Assembly (NCBI GenBank): GCA_005223125.1
Contig: NJBH01000003.1
Coordinates: 1 to 64,000, forward strand
Reading direction: 5' to 3'
DNA from: Promethearchaeota archaeon Loki_b32
GTDB taxonomy: Archaea > Asgardarchaeota > Lokiarchaeia > Sigyniarchaeales > SOKP01
DNA length: 64,000 nt
This document shows, one piece after another, positions 57,162 through 64,000 of the stretch; the first letter of the stretch is position 1, and the number at the start of each line of letters is the position of its first letter. The notes under the pieces were generated by a model. The model ran no database searches. It saw only the letters and a program-made list of their open reading frames with translations, and had not been told where the DNA came from. A program made the translations under genes and the position numbers.

Positions 57162-57949
57162 TTTTCGATGAGTAAATCCATTGATCCATCTCCAAATGCA
57201 TTAAGGATGACTTTATTGATTTCTTTCATCAGTTCGGGTTCTTCCCAACGGCACCAAAGTGCTGTAGGCTCAGCTGGTACTGTGAATATAGACTTAAATG
57301 CGTACGTTTTCGCATAGACGGTAAAAACTGGTTCATCTACAAACGCAGCATCAATAGTTCCAAGATCTAATGCGGCCATAAGCACGTCAGCTTTAGGGTA
57401 TACTAAAAGATTTACGCCTTCAGTCATGCCGAGATCTTTTAAGGTATCATGCTGTGTGGTACCCGATTGAACACCAACGGTGTAAGCTGTAATTTCCGTT
57501 AAACTAGTGATATTAATCGTTGAGACACTCTGGACGATGACAACCTCATTTACACGAATATAAGGCACGGAATGCGCGAGTTGTTCTGCACGAGTTGATG
57601 TAACCATCATTGCAGCCGCAATCATATCGATACTACCTGCTTTACAAGCACCAATCAGGAGATCAAAATCCATATCTGTCATTATAAGGGCAACACCGAG
57701 GTGCACAGCTATCATGGCTGACAGATCGATGTCAAAACCTTGCCACTCATCCGCAGTAACATTAAATATCTCAAAAGGGGGCCATGGTTCATCAGTTCCC
57801 ACCATAATATAGCCTTGATCCTGAATCTCCTCGAGTAATGTTTTCCTTTCTGTTGGTTCTGCGGTAAAAAGTGGAGGTATAAACCATCCCGCCAAGAATC
57901 CTCCCGCTAAGCAAACTATCATCCCTACTACTGCAATTTCTCTTTTCAT
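57149..57949 (-). CDS. Amino-acid ABC transporter substrate-binding protein
   Basis: The 266-residue type 3 binding protein has an N-terminal signal anchor (EIAVVGMIVCLAGGFLAGWFIP). The SBP_bac_3 signature IMVGTDEPWPPFEIFN, GFDIDLSAMIAVHLG, AAAMMVTSTRAEQLAHSVPYI and GVQSGTTQHDTLKDLG follow. The Arg in TSTRAEQ binds the ligand carboxylate. It would be anchored outside the cell and deliver an amino acid to the transporter. It is the first gene of the four-gene operon; GATAGATT-like AT-rich sequence upstream may hold the promoter. Last codons overlap permease 2. Confidence 0.92.
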   Translation of the reverse strand: MKREIAVVGMIVCLAGGFLAGWFIPPLFTAEPTERKTLLEEIQDQGYIMVGTDEPWPPFEIFNVTADEWQGFDIDLSAMIAVHLGVALIMTDMDFDLLIGACKAGSIDMIAAAMMVTSTRAEQLAHSVPYIRVNEVVIVQSVSTINITSLTEITAYTVGVQSGTTQHDTLKDLGMTEGVNLLVYPKADVLMAALDLGTIDAAFVDEPVFTVYAKTYAFKSIFTVPAEPTALWCRWEEPELMKEINKVILNAFGDGSMDLLIEKWFG

Positions 57950-58420
57950 TTTATATTTACCTCTTATTATTTTTTTTTATTTTATATAATTTTTTTAATT
58001 GATATTTTTGGATAGATTCTGATGGTAAAATAATTCCTAGGTAAATATATAAAGATTTCGATATTTGAGTATAAAATACGAATTATCTTTAATATTAAAA
58101 TTTCTATTACTCACCAACAAGATTTATCATAAAAAATTAATTTATCAATAGCTAAAACAAAACCTAAATTATTCCACGCAATATGGAATTCTTGATCGGT
58201 GTTAAATGTGAAAGTTACTAAAAACGATTTAGAGAGATTCATTTAAAACCTTTGCGATGAAATTCTAATATCACAATGAAAATTTCTTCCACCAGAAAAT
58301 CATTGTCATTAGTAGAACAAATATAAAATTGTATTTAGTTAGAGAAATTAATTAATCATCCATATAAGGTTATTTAGAAATAAAAACAAAGTTCTTATTG
58401 ATTAGGAATTTTAATAATTC
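57950..58420. other. Intergenic region, 471 bases, no firm gene
   Basis: The region separates two divergent genes and holds their promoters. A reverse frame at 58111-58242 would give 43 residues (starting MNLSKSFLVTFTF); it matches nothing I know and may be chance. No tRNA-like fold or repeat is seen. Confidence 0.5.
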
Positions 58421-59593
58421 ATGGATCTCTCAAAAATCACAGAAATTTTTACAGAATCAGTTATACGTGAAATGACACGTATAGCACATCAATATCCTGG
58501 ATGTATTAATCTTGCTCAAGGTTTTCCAGACTTTCCTGCACCTGAACCAATAAAAGATGCTGCGATAAAAGCAATTAAAGAAGATATAAACCAATATTCA
58601 ATCACATGGGGTTCTGAATCTCTAAGGAATGCAATTGCTGATAAAGTTGCTCGTTATAATAAAATGGATTTTGTAGAGGCTGATAAGAATATTACAGTTA
58701 CTTGTGGTTCAACAGAAGCAATGATTTCTTCTATGAAAGCAATTATAAATCCTAAAGATGAAGTAATTATTTTTGAACCATTTTATGAAAATTATGGACC
58801 TGATTGCTTATTATCTGGAGCAATTCCTCGATATATTAAATTATATTCTCCAGAATGGACATTTGATTTTGATGAACTTGAAGTATCTTTCAATGAAAAA
58901 ACTAAAGCCATCATTTTAAATACACCTAATAACCCTACTGGAAAAGTTTTTACCGAAAAAGAATTGAAATTTATTGTTGATTTATGTTTGAACTATGATT
59001 GTATTGCGATGACAGATGAAATTTATGAACATATATTATATGATGACCATAAGCATATCTCTATTGCGTCTTTTCCAGAAATGGAAAATAATTCAATTAC
59101 AATTAACTCAATCTCAAAATCTTATTCACTTACTGGGTGGAGAGTTGGTTGGGCAATAGCTAGTGAGAGAATAACTGCTGAAATTAAAAAAGTTCATGAT
59201 TTTTTAACAGTGGGTGCTCCTGCTCCACTTCAAGAAGCTGCCGCATTTGCACTATCGCTTGGAGACGAGTATTATACACGGTTAAGAGATTTTTATCAAA
59301 AAGCTAGAGATAAACTTTATAATGCTTTAAAAAATACAGATCTGCAGCCAATTAAGCCAGGTGGCGCCTATTATATGATGACAAATTGCGAAGAATATAT
59401 GAAAAATTATGAGCTCAAAAATTCTATGGATTTAGCTATACACTTAGTGAAACGTTTAGGTATAGTAACTGTACCAGGATCTTCATTTTATGCTAATCCA
59501 GAGGATGGACAATTTCAAACTAGATTTTGTTTTTGTAAAAAAGACGAAACGCTTCAAGCAGCCTCTCAAAAGCTAGTTAAGATAAGAAGTTAA
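58421..59593 (+). CDS. PLP-dependent aminotransferase (aspartate/kynurenine type)
   Basis: The 390-residue class I aminotransferase has CINLAQGFPDFPAPEPIKDA, the DQYS-like NQYSITWGSESLR segment, ILNTPNNPTGKVF, MTDEIYEHILYD with the cofactor Asp and Tyr, SISKSYSLTGWRVGWAIA with the PLP lysine, and the Arg of FQTRFCFCKKD for the substrate carboxylate. It transfers an amino group between an amino acid and 2-oxoglutarate; sequence cannot tell aspartate from aromatic or kynurenine substrates. No neighbour is co-directional within 2 kb, so it is probably monocistronic. Confidence 0.92.
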   Translation: MDLSKITEIFTESVIREMTRIAHQYPGCINLAQGFPDFPAPEPIKDAAIKAIKEDINQYSITWGSESLRNAIADKVARYNKMDFVEADKNITVTCGSTEAMISSMKAIINPKDEVIIFEPFYENYGPDCLLSGAIPRYIKLYSPEWTFDFDELEVSFNEKTKAIILNTPNNPTGKVFTEKELKFIVDLCLNYDCIAMTDEIYEHILYDDHKHISIASFPEMENNSITINSISKSYSLTGWRVGWAIASERITAEIKKVHDFLTVGAPAPLQEAAAFALSLGDEYYTRLRDFYQKARDKLYNALKNTDLQPIKPGGAYYMMTNCEEYMKNYELKNSMDLAIHLVKRLGIVTVPGSSFYANPEDGQFQTRFCFCKKDETLQAASQKLVKIRS

Positions 59594-59975
59594 GATATTT
59601 ATGAACAGATCATTCCTGATTCTTTCTATTAATTCATATTATTCGGGTTAATATATTAAATTATAGTTCAATCAAGATATTAGGCATTTTTTTCTAATAA
59701 TTTCAAATGATCCGTGAGTATTATGCGCTAAAAAGGTCTATCTTGTCCAGGAATTTTTCCTGTTGCTATCCAAGCTTGATCATCTTTCGGTATAAAAATA
59801 CATGAATAAACACAACTCACTACTTGACTATAAATAGATCTTTTAAAATTAAAGAAATGTTTACATGAGTTATTTAATTGAATCTTATCATTCATTCATT
59901 TCTTTATTAAAATTTTATCACTTCATAAAGTAAAAATAAATAGGTTGTAATAAAATTTTAAAAGAAAAAATTAAT
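59594..59975. other. Intergenic region, 382 bases, with a possible gene remnant
   Basis: It holds one coding-like reverse frame, 59728-59895 (55 codons, ATG at 59895), reading MNDKIQLNNSCKHFFNF at the start and IPKDDQAWIATGKIPGQDRPF at the end. The second half looks like real protein but I cannot name a family. A decayed 3' end of a longer gene is as likely as a small gene. The rest is AT-rich with no RNA gene. Confidence 0.35.
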
Positions 59976-60347
59976 TTATTTAGTTTTTAATACGATTGTA
60001 ATTGCTCTCGTTAGGCGGATAACATCCATAACTTTACCTTTTTCCACAGTTATCTGCTCTCGCGAAATCACATGGGTAAAATCTCCTTTTCCATCACATA
60101 CTTTAACGAGTGCATCAGAATCCCCAGACATTACGATGAATGCATCAGATTTAGTACCTTCAGATAAGAGAGCTTTACGATTCTTGATTTCTAAGAAGAA
60201 GGGGTCATCTTTATCTAGATTAAACTGAAAGGACATCTCCCAATCAACATCTTTTCCTGCAATATTCGTAACAAATACCGCTTGAGCTTTTGGAATTGTG
60301 TTTAATTTCTCCACGATTTTACTTAAATTTTCTTTTGCTTGTCCCAT
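59976..60347 (-). CDS. SCP2 sterol-carrier domain protein
   Basis: The 123-residue one-domain protein has NIAGKDVDWEMSFQFNLDKDDPFFLEIKN, then SDAFIVMSGDSDALVKVCDGKGDF, the usual SCP2 strand-helix pattern that forms a lipid tunnel. It starts on the last base of the DUF35 stop region (1-nt overlap) with GGAGGAGAATC before it, so it is coupled to the DUF35 and thiolase-fold genes. In eukaryotes SCP2 is fused to this same type of thiolase (SCP-x); here it is a separate gene of one operon. A second SCP2 gene lies at 33303. Confidence 0.85.
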   Translation of the reverse strand: MGQAKENLSKIVEKLNTIPKAQAVFVTNIAGKDVDWEMSFQFNLDKDDPFFLEIKNRKALLSEGTKSDAFIVMSGDSDALVKVCDGKGDFTHVISREQITVEKGKVMDVIRLTRAITIVLKTK

Positions 60348-60844
60348 TATGATTCTCCTCCTTCATATTCTGACTTTGATATCCAATTTTCATACTCATC
60401 TTCGGGAACAAAGAAAAAATCAGTCATTTTACCCACCCTATCCTTGTTAAAGACCGCCCTAACTTTTTTTCCCTTTTTTATTTTTGAAGGTACTAAATTC
60501 TCAGAAAAAATCCCTTGAAGTAATGCGGTTTCAGCACCATCAAGTTTTATAAACCCTATTCCATAAGGTATCGCTTTGATAAAGGCTGAAGTGGTATACC
60601 ACACTATTGTGCTAACCTCTATTGTTCCAGTTTGTTTGAGTTCCACCCAATTTGCTGGTGTATAGCAATCAGAGCAGTTAATTCTAGGAGGCATCCATAT
60701 CTTTCCACATTTAGTACATTTCGTACCTAATAACTTCTTGTTATTCATTAACTCTATAAAAAACTTTGATTGACCTCCCATTGTGTATTTATACGAAATA
60801 GCAATTTTATCTCGTATTTCATGAGATAGAAATTCTTCACTCAT
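60347..60844 (-). CDS. DUF35 Zn-ribbon/OB-fold protein
   Basis: The 165-residue protein has ribbon CTKCGKIWMPPRINCSDC (about 42-59) and OB-fold TGTIEVSTIVWYTT and YGIGFIKLDGAETALLQGI, with a C-terminal EDEYENW extension. Its start overlaps the stop of the thiolase-fold gene by 4 nt. It is the partner of that protein and is followed by the SCP2 gene, giving a compact three-gene operon thiolase-DUF35-SCP2. Confidence 0.9.
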   Translation of the reverse strand: MSEEFLSHEIRDKIAISYKYTMGGQSKFFIELMNNKKLLGTKCTKCGKIWMPPRINCSDCYTPANWVELKQTGTIEVSTIVWYTTSAFIKAIPYGIGFIKLDGAETALLQGIFSENLVPSKIKKGKKVRAVFNKDRVGKMTDFFFVPEDEYENWISKSEYEGGES

Positions 60845-62097
60845 GTTTGTTTCAACCCCTCCTCATTTGCCATTACAATAACTGCGGCATATGCTGCTCC
60901 CGGTCCTCCTATAGAATGCGAAATAGCTCGCCCCTTTTCAATTGTTACTTGATGTTTTCCTGCTTCTCCTCTTAATTGAAGAGCAGCCTCTCCCGTACTC
61001 ATTATCCCAGTTGCACCAACAGCATGTCCACAACCTATTAACCCCCCAGAAGGACAGCAGGGTAATTCCCCTTCAATCCAGGGTCCCTCTCCTGATTTTT
61101 CAAAAGTTTTTTCAATCCAAGAACCACCCTCTCCAAAAGGAACAAACCCAAGCTCCTCATAGGAAATAACTTCCTGTCCTGAGAATGCATCGTGTAATTC
61201 TGCTAAATCTATTAGGCTTTTTATTCTATTATAATCTAGTCCTGCCATTTTATAGGCAGCTTTTGCTGCATATATATTTGAATAAAGTCTTCCCATATCT
61301 TCTCTGTTTCCTATAAAACAATCAGTATTTGCTGCTGCTACCCCAGTAATCCAAACTGGCTTTTCAATCTTTAATTCTCTTACTTTTTCTTCACTTGCTA
61401 GAATCAACGCCGCAGACGCTTCTGAATATAAACAACAATCCAACATTTTGAATGGATAGCAGATTATTCTTGAATTCATGACATCCTCAACGGTTATTTT
61501 CATTGGAGATTGTGCTTTTGGATTATTCATAGCATTTCCATGATTTTTAACACTAACGTAAGCCATTTGTTCCTCCGTTGGATTTCCAAATTCTTCATAA
61601 TGCGCATTTACCATCGACACATAAGAACTCGCTGCCATCATGCCCATAGGGTATTCATATGTCATATCCGCGGAATATGCTATTGCATTTAAAACTTCAG
61701 GTGTAGTAACTCCAGTTTGTTCATCGTAACAGTCATTACATTTTTCAAGACCTATGCATAAACATAAATCTGACAATCCTGAAGCAACTTCTGCATATGC
61801 CATCCTTACTGTGTATCCTCCTGTAGCACCCCCTGTTGCAATACGCGTTCCAGGTTTGTTATTCATCCCAAGATAACTATTTGTAAAAATATCTGGCATA
61901 AATTGCCGTTCAAACAATTCGTTATAGATTCCATAAACGGTTGATTGAATGTTTTTATGAGATATATCAGCTCCATTTTTATTAGCATCTTCTAAGGCAA
62001 GTTTAGTTGCATCATAAGCAAGCTCAAAATAAGTTTTATCTAAATACCTTGCCTTAAAAGGAGTAATTCCAATTCCTATTATTGCTACTTTTTGCAT
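60841..62097 (-). CDS. SCP2-type thiolase-fold protein lacking the nucleophilic Cys
   Basis: The 418-residue protein is close in motifs to the 20228 protein. It has RIATGGATGGYTVRMAYAEVASG with Gly in place of the Cys, DLAELHDAFSGQEV with the His, LIGCGHAVGATGIMSTGE with the His of the GHP motif, and AISHSIGGPGAAYAAV at the C terminus. Of the six thiolase-fold proteins only this one and 20228 keep the family histidines, so they may be the catalytic retro-aldolase-like type. It is the first gene of the thiolase-DUF35-SCP2 operon. Confidence 0.87.
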   Translation of the reverse strand: MQKVAIIGIGITPFKARYLDKTYFELAYDATKLALEDANKNGADISHKNIQSTVYGIYNELFERQFMPDIFTNSYLGMNNKPGTRIATGGATGGYTVRMAYAEVASGLSDLCLCIGLEKCNDCYDEQTGVTTPEVLNAIAYSADMTYEYPMGMMAASSYVSMVNAHYEEFGNPTEEQMAYVSVKNHGNAMNNPKAQSPMKITVEDVMNSRIICYPFKMLDCCLYSEASAALILASEEKVRELKIEKPVWITGVAAANTDCFIGNREDMGRLYSNIYAAKAAYKMAGLDYNRIKSLIDLAELHDAFSGQEVISYEELGFVPFGEGGSWIEKTFEKSGEGPWIEGELPCCPSGGLIGCGHAVGATGIMSTGEAALQLRGEAGKHQVTIEKGRAISHSIGGPGAAYAAVIVMANEEGLKQT

Positions 62098-62268
62098 ATT
62101 TTACCACTTTTGAAATTTTCTTTTTATTATTTTTAAGGAATAATTATTGATTCATTTTTATTTTAATTAATTATGAAAAAAGTATGAATTGATTCTAAAA
62201 AATTAAATAGGTTAAAAACCAAAATTAATTTAAATACACTTTTTGTGTAAAACTATTAGGGATGAAAT

Positions 62269-62955
62269 TTGCTTAATCGTATAGATCTCAATGGATTCAA
62301 AAAAGTTCAAAAGGAGTATAAAAAAGACCGCTCCAAATGTAAAAAAACATTAGAGGTTAAAGGAAGATGGAGATTAGATGTTGAATATGGTCCACAATTT
62401 GAGACTAAACTAAAAACAGAAAGAGCCGGGGAAATTACGGTACAAACTGATGAAACGATTATCCTTGGAGGAGGAGGAACTGCAGTACATCCTGTTCATT
62501 ATTGCATGGCAGGTTTTTGTGGATGTTTCTCTGCAGCTTTTGCTAAATGGGCTGCAATGGCAGGAATTGAGTTAAGAAAACTTGATATTAGAATAGTTGC
62601 AGATATTGACTTAACCACAGGATTTGGGATTGAGGATGGTATTGATGCCGTGGACAACTATAAACTTGAAATATTTGTTGAGAGTGACGCACCTATAGAA
62701 AAATTAAATGAGGTTCTAGAGGCTACTAAAAAAAGGTGTTTTTGCATGTATTGTATTACGACACCAATAGTTCCTAATATAGATATGATTGTAGAAATTC
62801 CAAAGGAAAAGATGGAAGAAGCTCTTTTTATTTGTCCTACATGCTTCAATAAAACATTGGTCTTTTTAGATGATAATACACAAAAGTGCAAGAATTGTGG
62901 TACTACTGGCTACTTTACTAAACAGCCCGAACCAGAAAAAGTATCTCAAAAATAA
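62269..62955 (+). CDS. OsmC-family protein with C-terminal zinc ribbon
   Basis: The 228-residue protein starts at TTG, with GGGATGA 5 nt upstream. Residues about 20-175 form an OsmC/Ohr-like domain: VHPVHYCMAGFCGCFSAAFAKWAAMAG near the first Cys, LDIRIVADIDL, and a second Cys in KKRCFCMYCIT. Family members with these Cys are hydroperoxide reductases or sulfur-handling proteins. The C-terminal zinc ribbon (CPTCFNKTL...CKNCGTTGY) is an added domain. The extra Cys (CGC, CFCMYC) raises the chance of metal or thiol chemistry beyond classic OsmC. Confidence 0.8.
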   Translation: MLNRIDLNGFKKVQKEYKKDRSKCKKTLEVKGRWRLDVEYGPQFETKLKTERAGEITVQTDETIILGGGGTAVHPVHYCMAGFCGCFSAAFAKWAAMAGIELRKLDIRIVADIDLTTGFGIEDGIDAVDNYKLEIFVESDAPIEKLNEVLEATKKRCFCMYCITTPIVPNIDMIVEIPKEKMEEALFICPTCFNKTLVFLDDNTQKCKNCGTTGYFTKQPEPEKVSQK

Positions 62956-63042
62956 AAATTATATGGAAAAAAATAATTGTATATAATAAAAACCATACAT
63001 AAAAGTAAAAAAGTAATTTTAAAATTTTAGAGGTTGAATTTA

Positions 63043-63252
63043 ATGACAGAAGAATGGCCATATGTTTCTGATAAAGATCAATATGTAAAGACTTTAGAAA
63101 AGGATTTAAAGAAGATTAAAAGTCAATTATACCAGACTCTATTAAACGCAAATAAAACTGTAATCCAAAACCAAAAACTACAAGAGCAATTAAATCAATA
63201 TCAAATTGAAAACTCTAAATTAAAGACTCAGATTAAAGATTTAACTAAATAA
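63043..63252 (+). CDS. Small coiled-coil protein (69 aa)
   Basis: It reads MTEEWPYVSDKDQYVKTLEKD at the start, followed by one continuous heptad-rich helix to the end (ANKTVIQNQKLQEQLNQYQIENSKLK). The ORF track begins at TTG 63034; the ATG at 63043, with AGAGGTTGA about 5 nt upstream, is better. No domain is known. It may act as a dimerising adaptor. It lies 90 nt upstream of the longin-like gene on the same strand. Confidence 0.6.
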   Translation: MTEEWPYVSDKDQYVKTLEKDLKKIKSQLYQTLLNANKTVIQNQKLQEQLNQYQIENSKLKTQIKDLTK

Positions 63253-63342
63253 ATTAAAAAACGAATTATCAAAATTATAGAAGAAAAATTTGAAATTATT
63301 AGTATATTAAACTAAAATTGAAAAAGTGATGTAAGTTTGAGT

Positions 63343-64000
63343 ATGGAAAAGGGTGAAATATTAGAGGAAAAAAAAGTAATAGAAAATTATGTTGAATCAA
63401 TTTACGTTTATGACAACGCTGGAGTTTGCTTGACAAGTTGCGGAATTAAACCTGAAAATTTGGATGAACATATCGTGTCTGGATTTTTCACAGCAATTAA
63501 GAAATTTGGTCAAAAATTAATTCCTGGAACTGTTGTTAAATCCTTAATAATGAGTGGTCATAAATTATTTTATAATAATTTCGAAAATATTACTTTTTGT
63601 ATTCAATGTTATGACGATCTGCCAAATCAAGTAATTGATTATATTCTAAACAGGATATCAAATCAATTTCTGGAAATTTATCAAGAACGTCTCCCAATAC
63701 GCGATGGAAATATAAGCATCTTCTCAGATTTTAGCACATATTTATCGCAGTTTATGGAACAACCGCTAATTGAAGGTTTATTAGAAGATTTTGGGTATAA
63801 AGTATTATCCGAAGGTGTGATTTTATTTGATGAAATCCGAGAAAAAATTCTTTTTGCAAAAGTTCCAGAAGAATATTCGTCAAGAAAACAAATAGCTATG
63901 AGCGGAATGTTAATTAATTTTGCTAAAAAACTATCAAATGAATATCAAGGTGGAGATGTAAACAGTATATTAATTTCTTCTGAGAATCGGTGGATTTGTA
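63343..64000 (+). CDS. Longin/roadblock-like protein, 3' end outside window
   Basis: The forward frame is open from ATG 63343 (an in-frame TTG at 63337 with GTGAT upstream is also possible) to the window edge, at least 219 codons. The first 110 residues have the alternating strand-helix pattern of a profilin-like longin or roadblock fold (VESIYVYDNAGVCLTS, HIVSGFFTAIKKFGQKL). Residues about 145-219 begin a second, similar unit (LEDFGYKVLSEGVILFDEI, ISSENRWIC). Such domains are typical partners of small GTPases and are multiplied in Asgard archaea. The assignment is by fold pattern only. Confidence 0.6.
   Translation, partial: MEKGEILEEKKVIENYVESIYVYDNAGVCLTSCGIKPENLDEHIVSGFFTAIKKFGQKLIPGTVVKSLIMSGHKLFYNNFENITFCIQCYDDLPNQVIDYILNRISNQFLEIYQERLPIRDGNISIFSDFSTYLSQFMEQPLIEGLLEDFGYKVLSEGVILFDEIREKILFAKVPEEYSSRKQIAMSGMLINFAKKLSNEYQGGDVNSILISSENRWIC

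Noticed and set aside
58111-58242. 43-residue reverse frame between the ABC and aminotransferase genes
   Set aside because: No domain, ribosome site or recognisable family; expected by chance in AT-rich DNA.
1-64000. tRNA, rRNA and CRISPR elements
   Set aside because: The gaps were read on both strands; no GC-rich cloverleaf with a GTTCRA loop, no rRNA-like block and no spaced direct repeats were seen.

Overview
The window is AT-rich archaeal DNA that best fits an Asgard archaeon of the Lokiarchaeia type. The grounds are an archaeal/eukaryotic-type glycyl-tRNA synthetase, tungsten aldehyde:ferredoxin oxidoreductase, repeated thiolase plus DUF35 gene pairs, GGAGGTGA-type ribosome sites mixed with apparently leaderless genes, and a last gene that looks like a longin/roadblock-type protein. 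The lineage is an inference from gene content; no rRNA or tRNA gene was found.

Layout. 1-4 kb: two secreted or membrane-anchored surface proteins. 4-18.6 kb: housekeeping and uncharacterised genes (glyS, membrane proteins, a coiled-coil protein, a GNAT enzyme, two TPR proteins, a small zinc ribbon, a C_GCAxxG_C_C protein, an AmmeMemoRadiSam radical SAM enzyme, a flavodoxin, GlpD-type glycerol-3-phosphate dehydrogenase, a lone CheY and a YprB-like nuclease). 18.7-44.5 kb: a large acyl-CoA and lipid catabolism island with acyl-CoA dehydrogenases, enoyl-CoA hydratases, an acyl-CoA ligase, a FadH-like reductase, AOR, Fe-alcohol dehydrogenase, a BKACE enzyme, an SCP2 sterol-carrier domain, a 2Fe-2S ferredoxin reductase, a phytoene-desaturase-like flavoprotein, and five thiolase-fold genes with five DUF35 partners. 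A sixth thiolase/DUF35 pair, followed by another SCP2 protein, lies at 60-62 kb. By my alignment to SCP2 thiolase all six thiolase-fold proteins lack the nucleophilic cysteine, so the island may carry out C-C bond chemistry other than ordinary thiolysis.

44.5-58 kb is a plastic region. A block containing threonine aldolase (ltaE), a DUF362 gene and a polar amino-acid ABC transporter is present twice. Each gene is intact in only one copy: ltaE in the left copy, DUF362 and the transporter in the right. Two insertion sequences with 24-bp inverted ends lie in this region, one next to the right copy and one inside it. One of them has a transposase split by a -1 frameshift at an A9C run. A decayed YoaP-like acetyltransferase and an intact aminotransferase lie between the two copies.

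58-64 kb: an aspartate/kynurenine-type aminotransferase, the SCP2-DUF35-thiolase operon, an OsmC-family protein with a zinc ribbon, a small coiled-coil protein and the truncated longin-like gene. No CRISPR array was seen.
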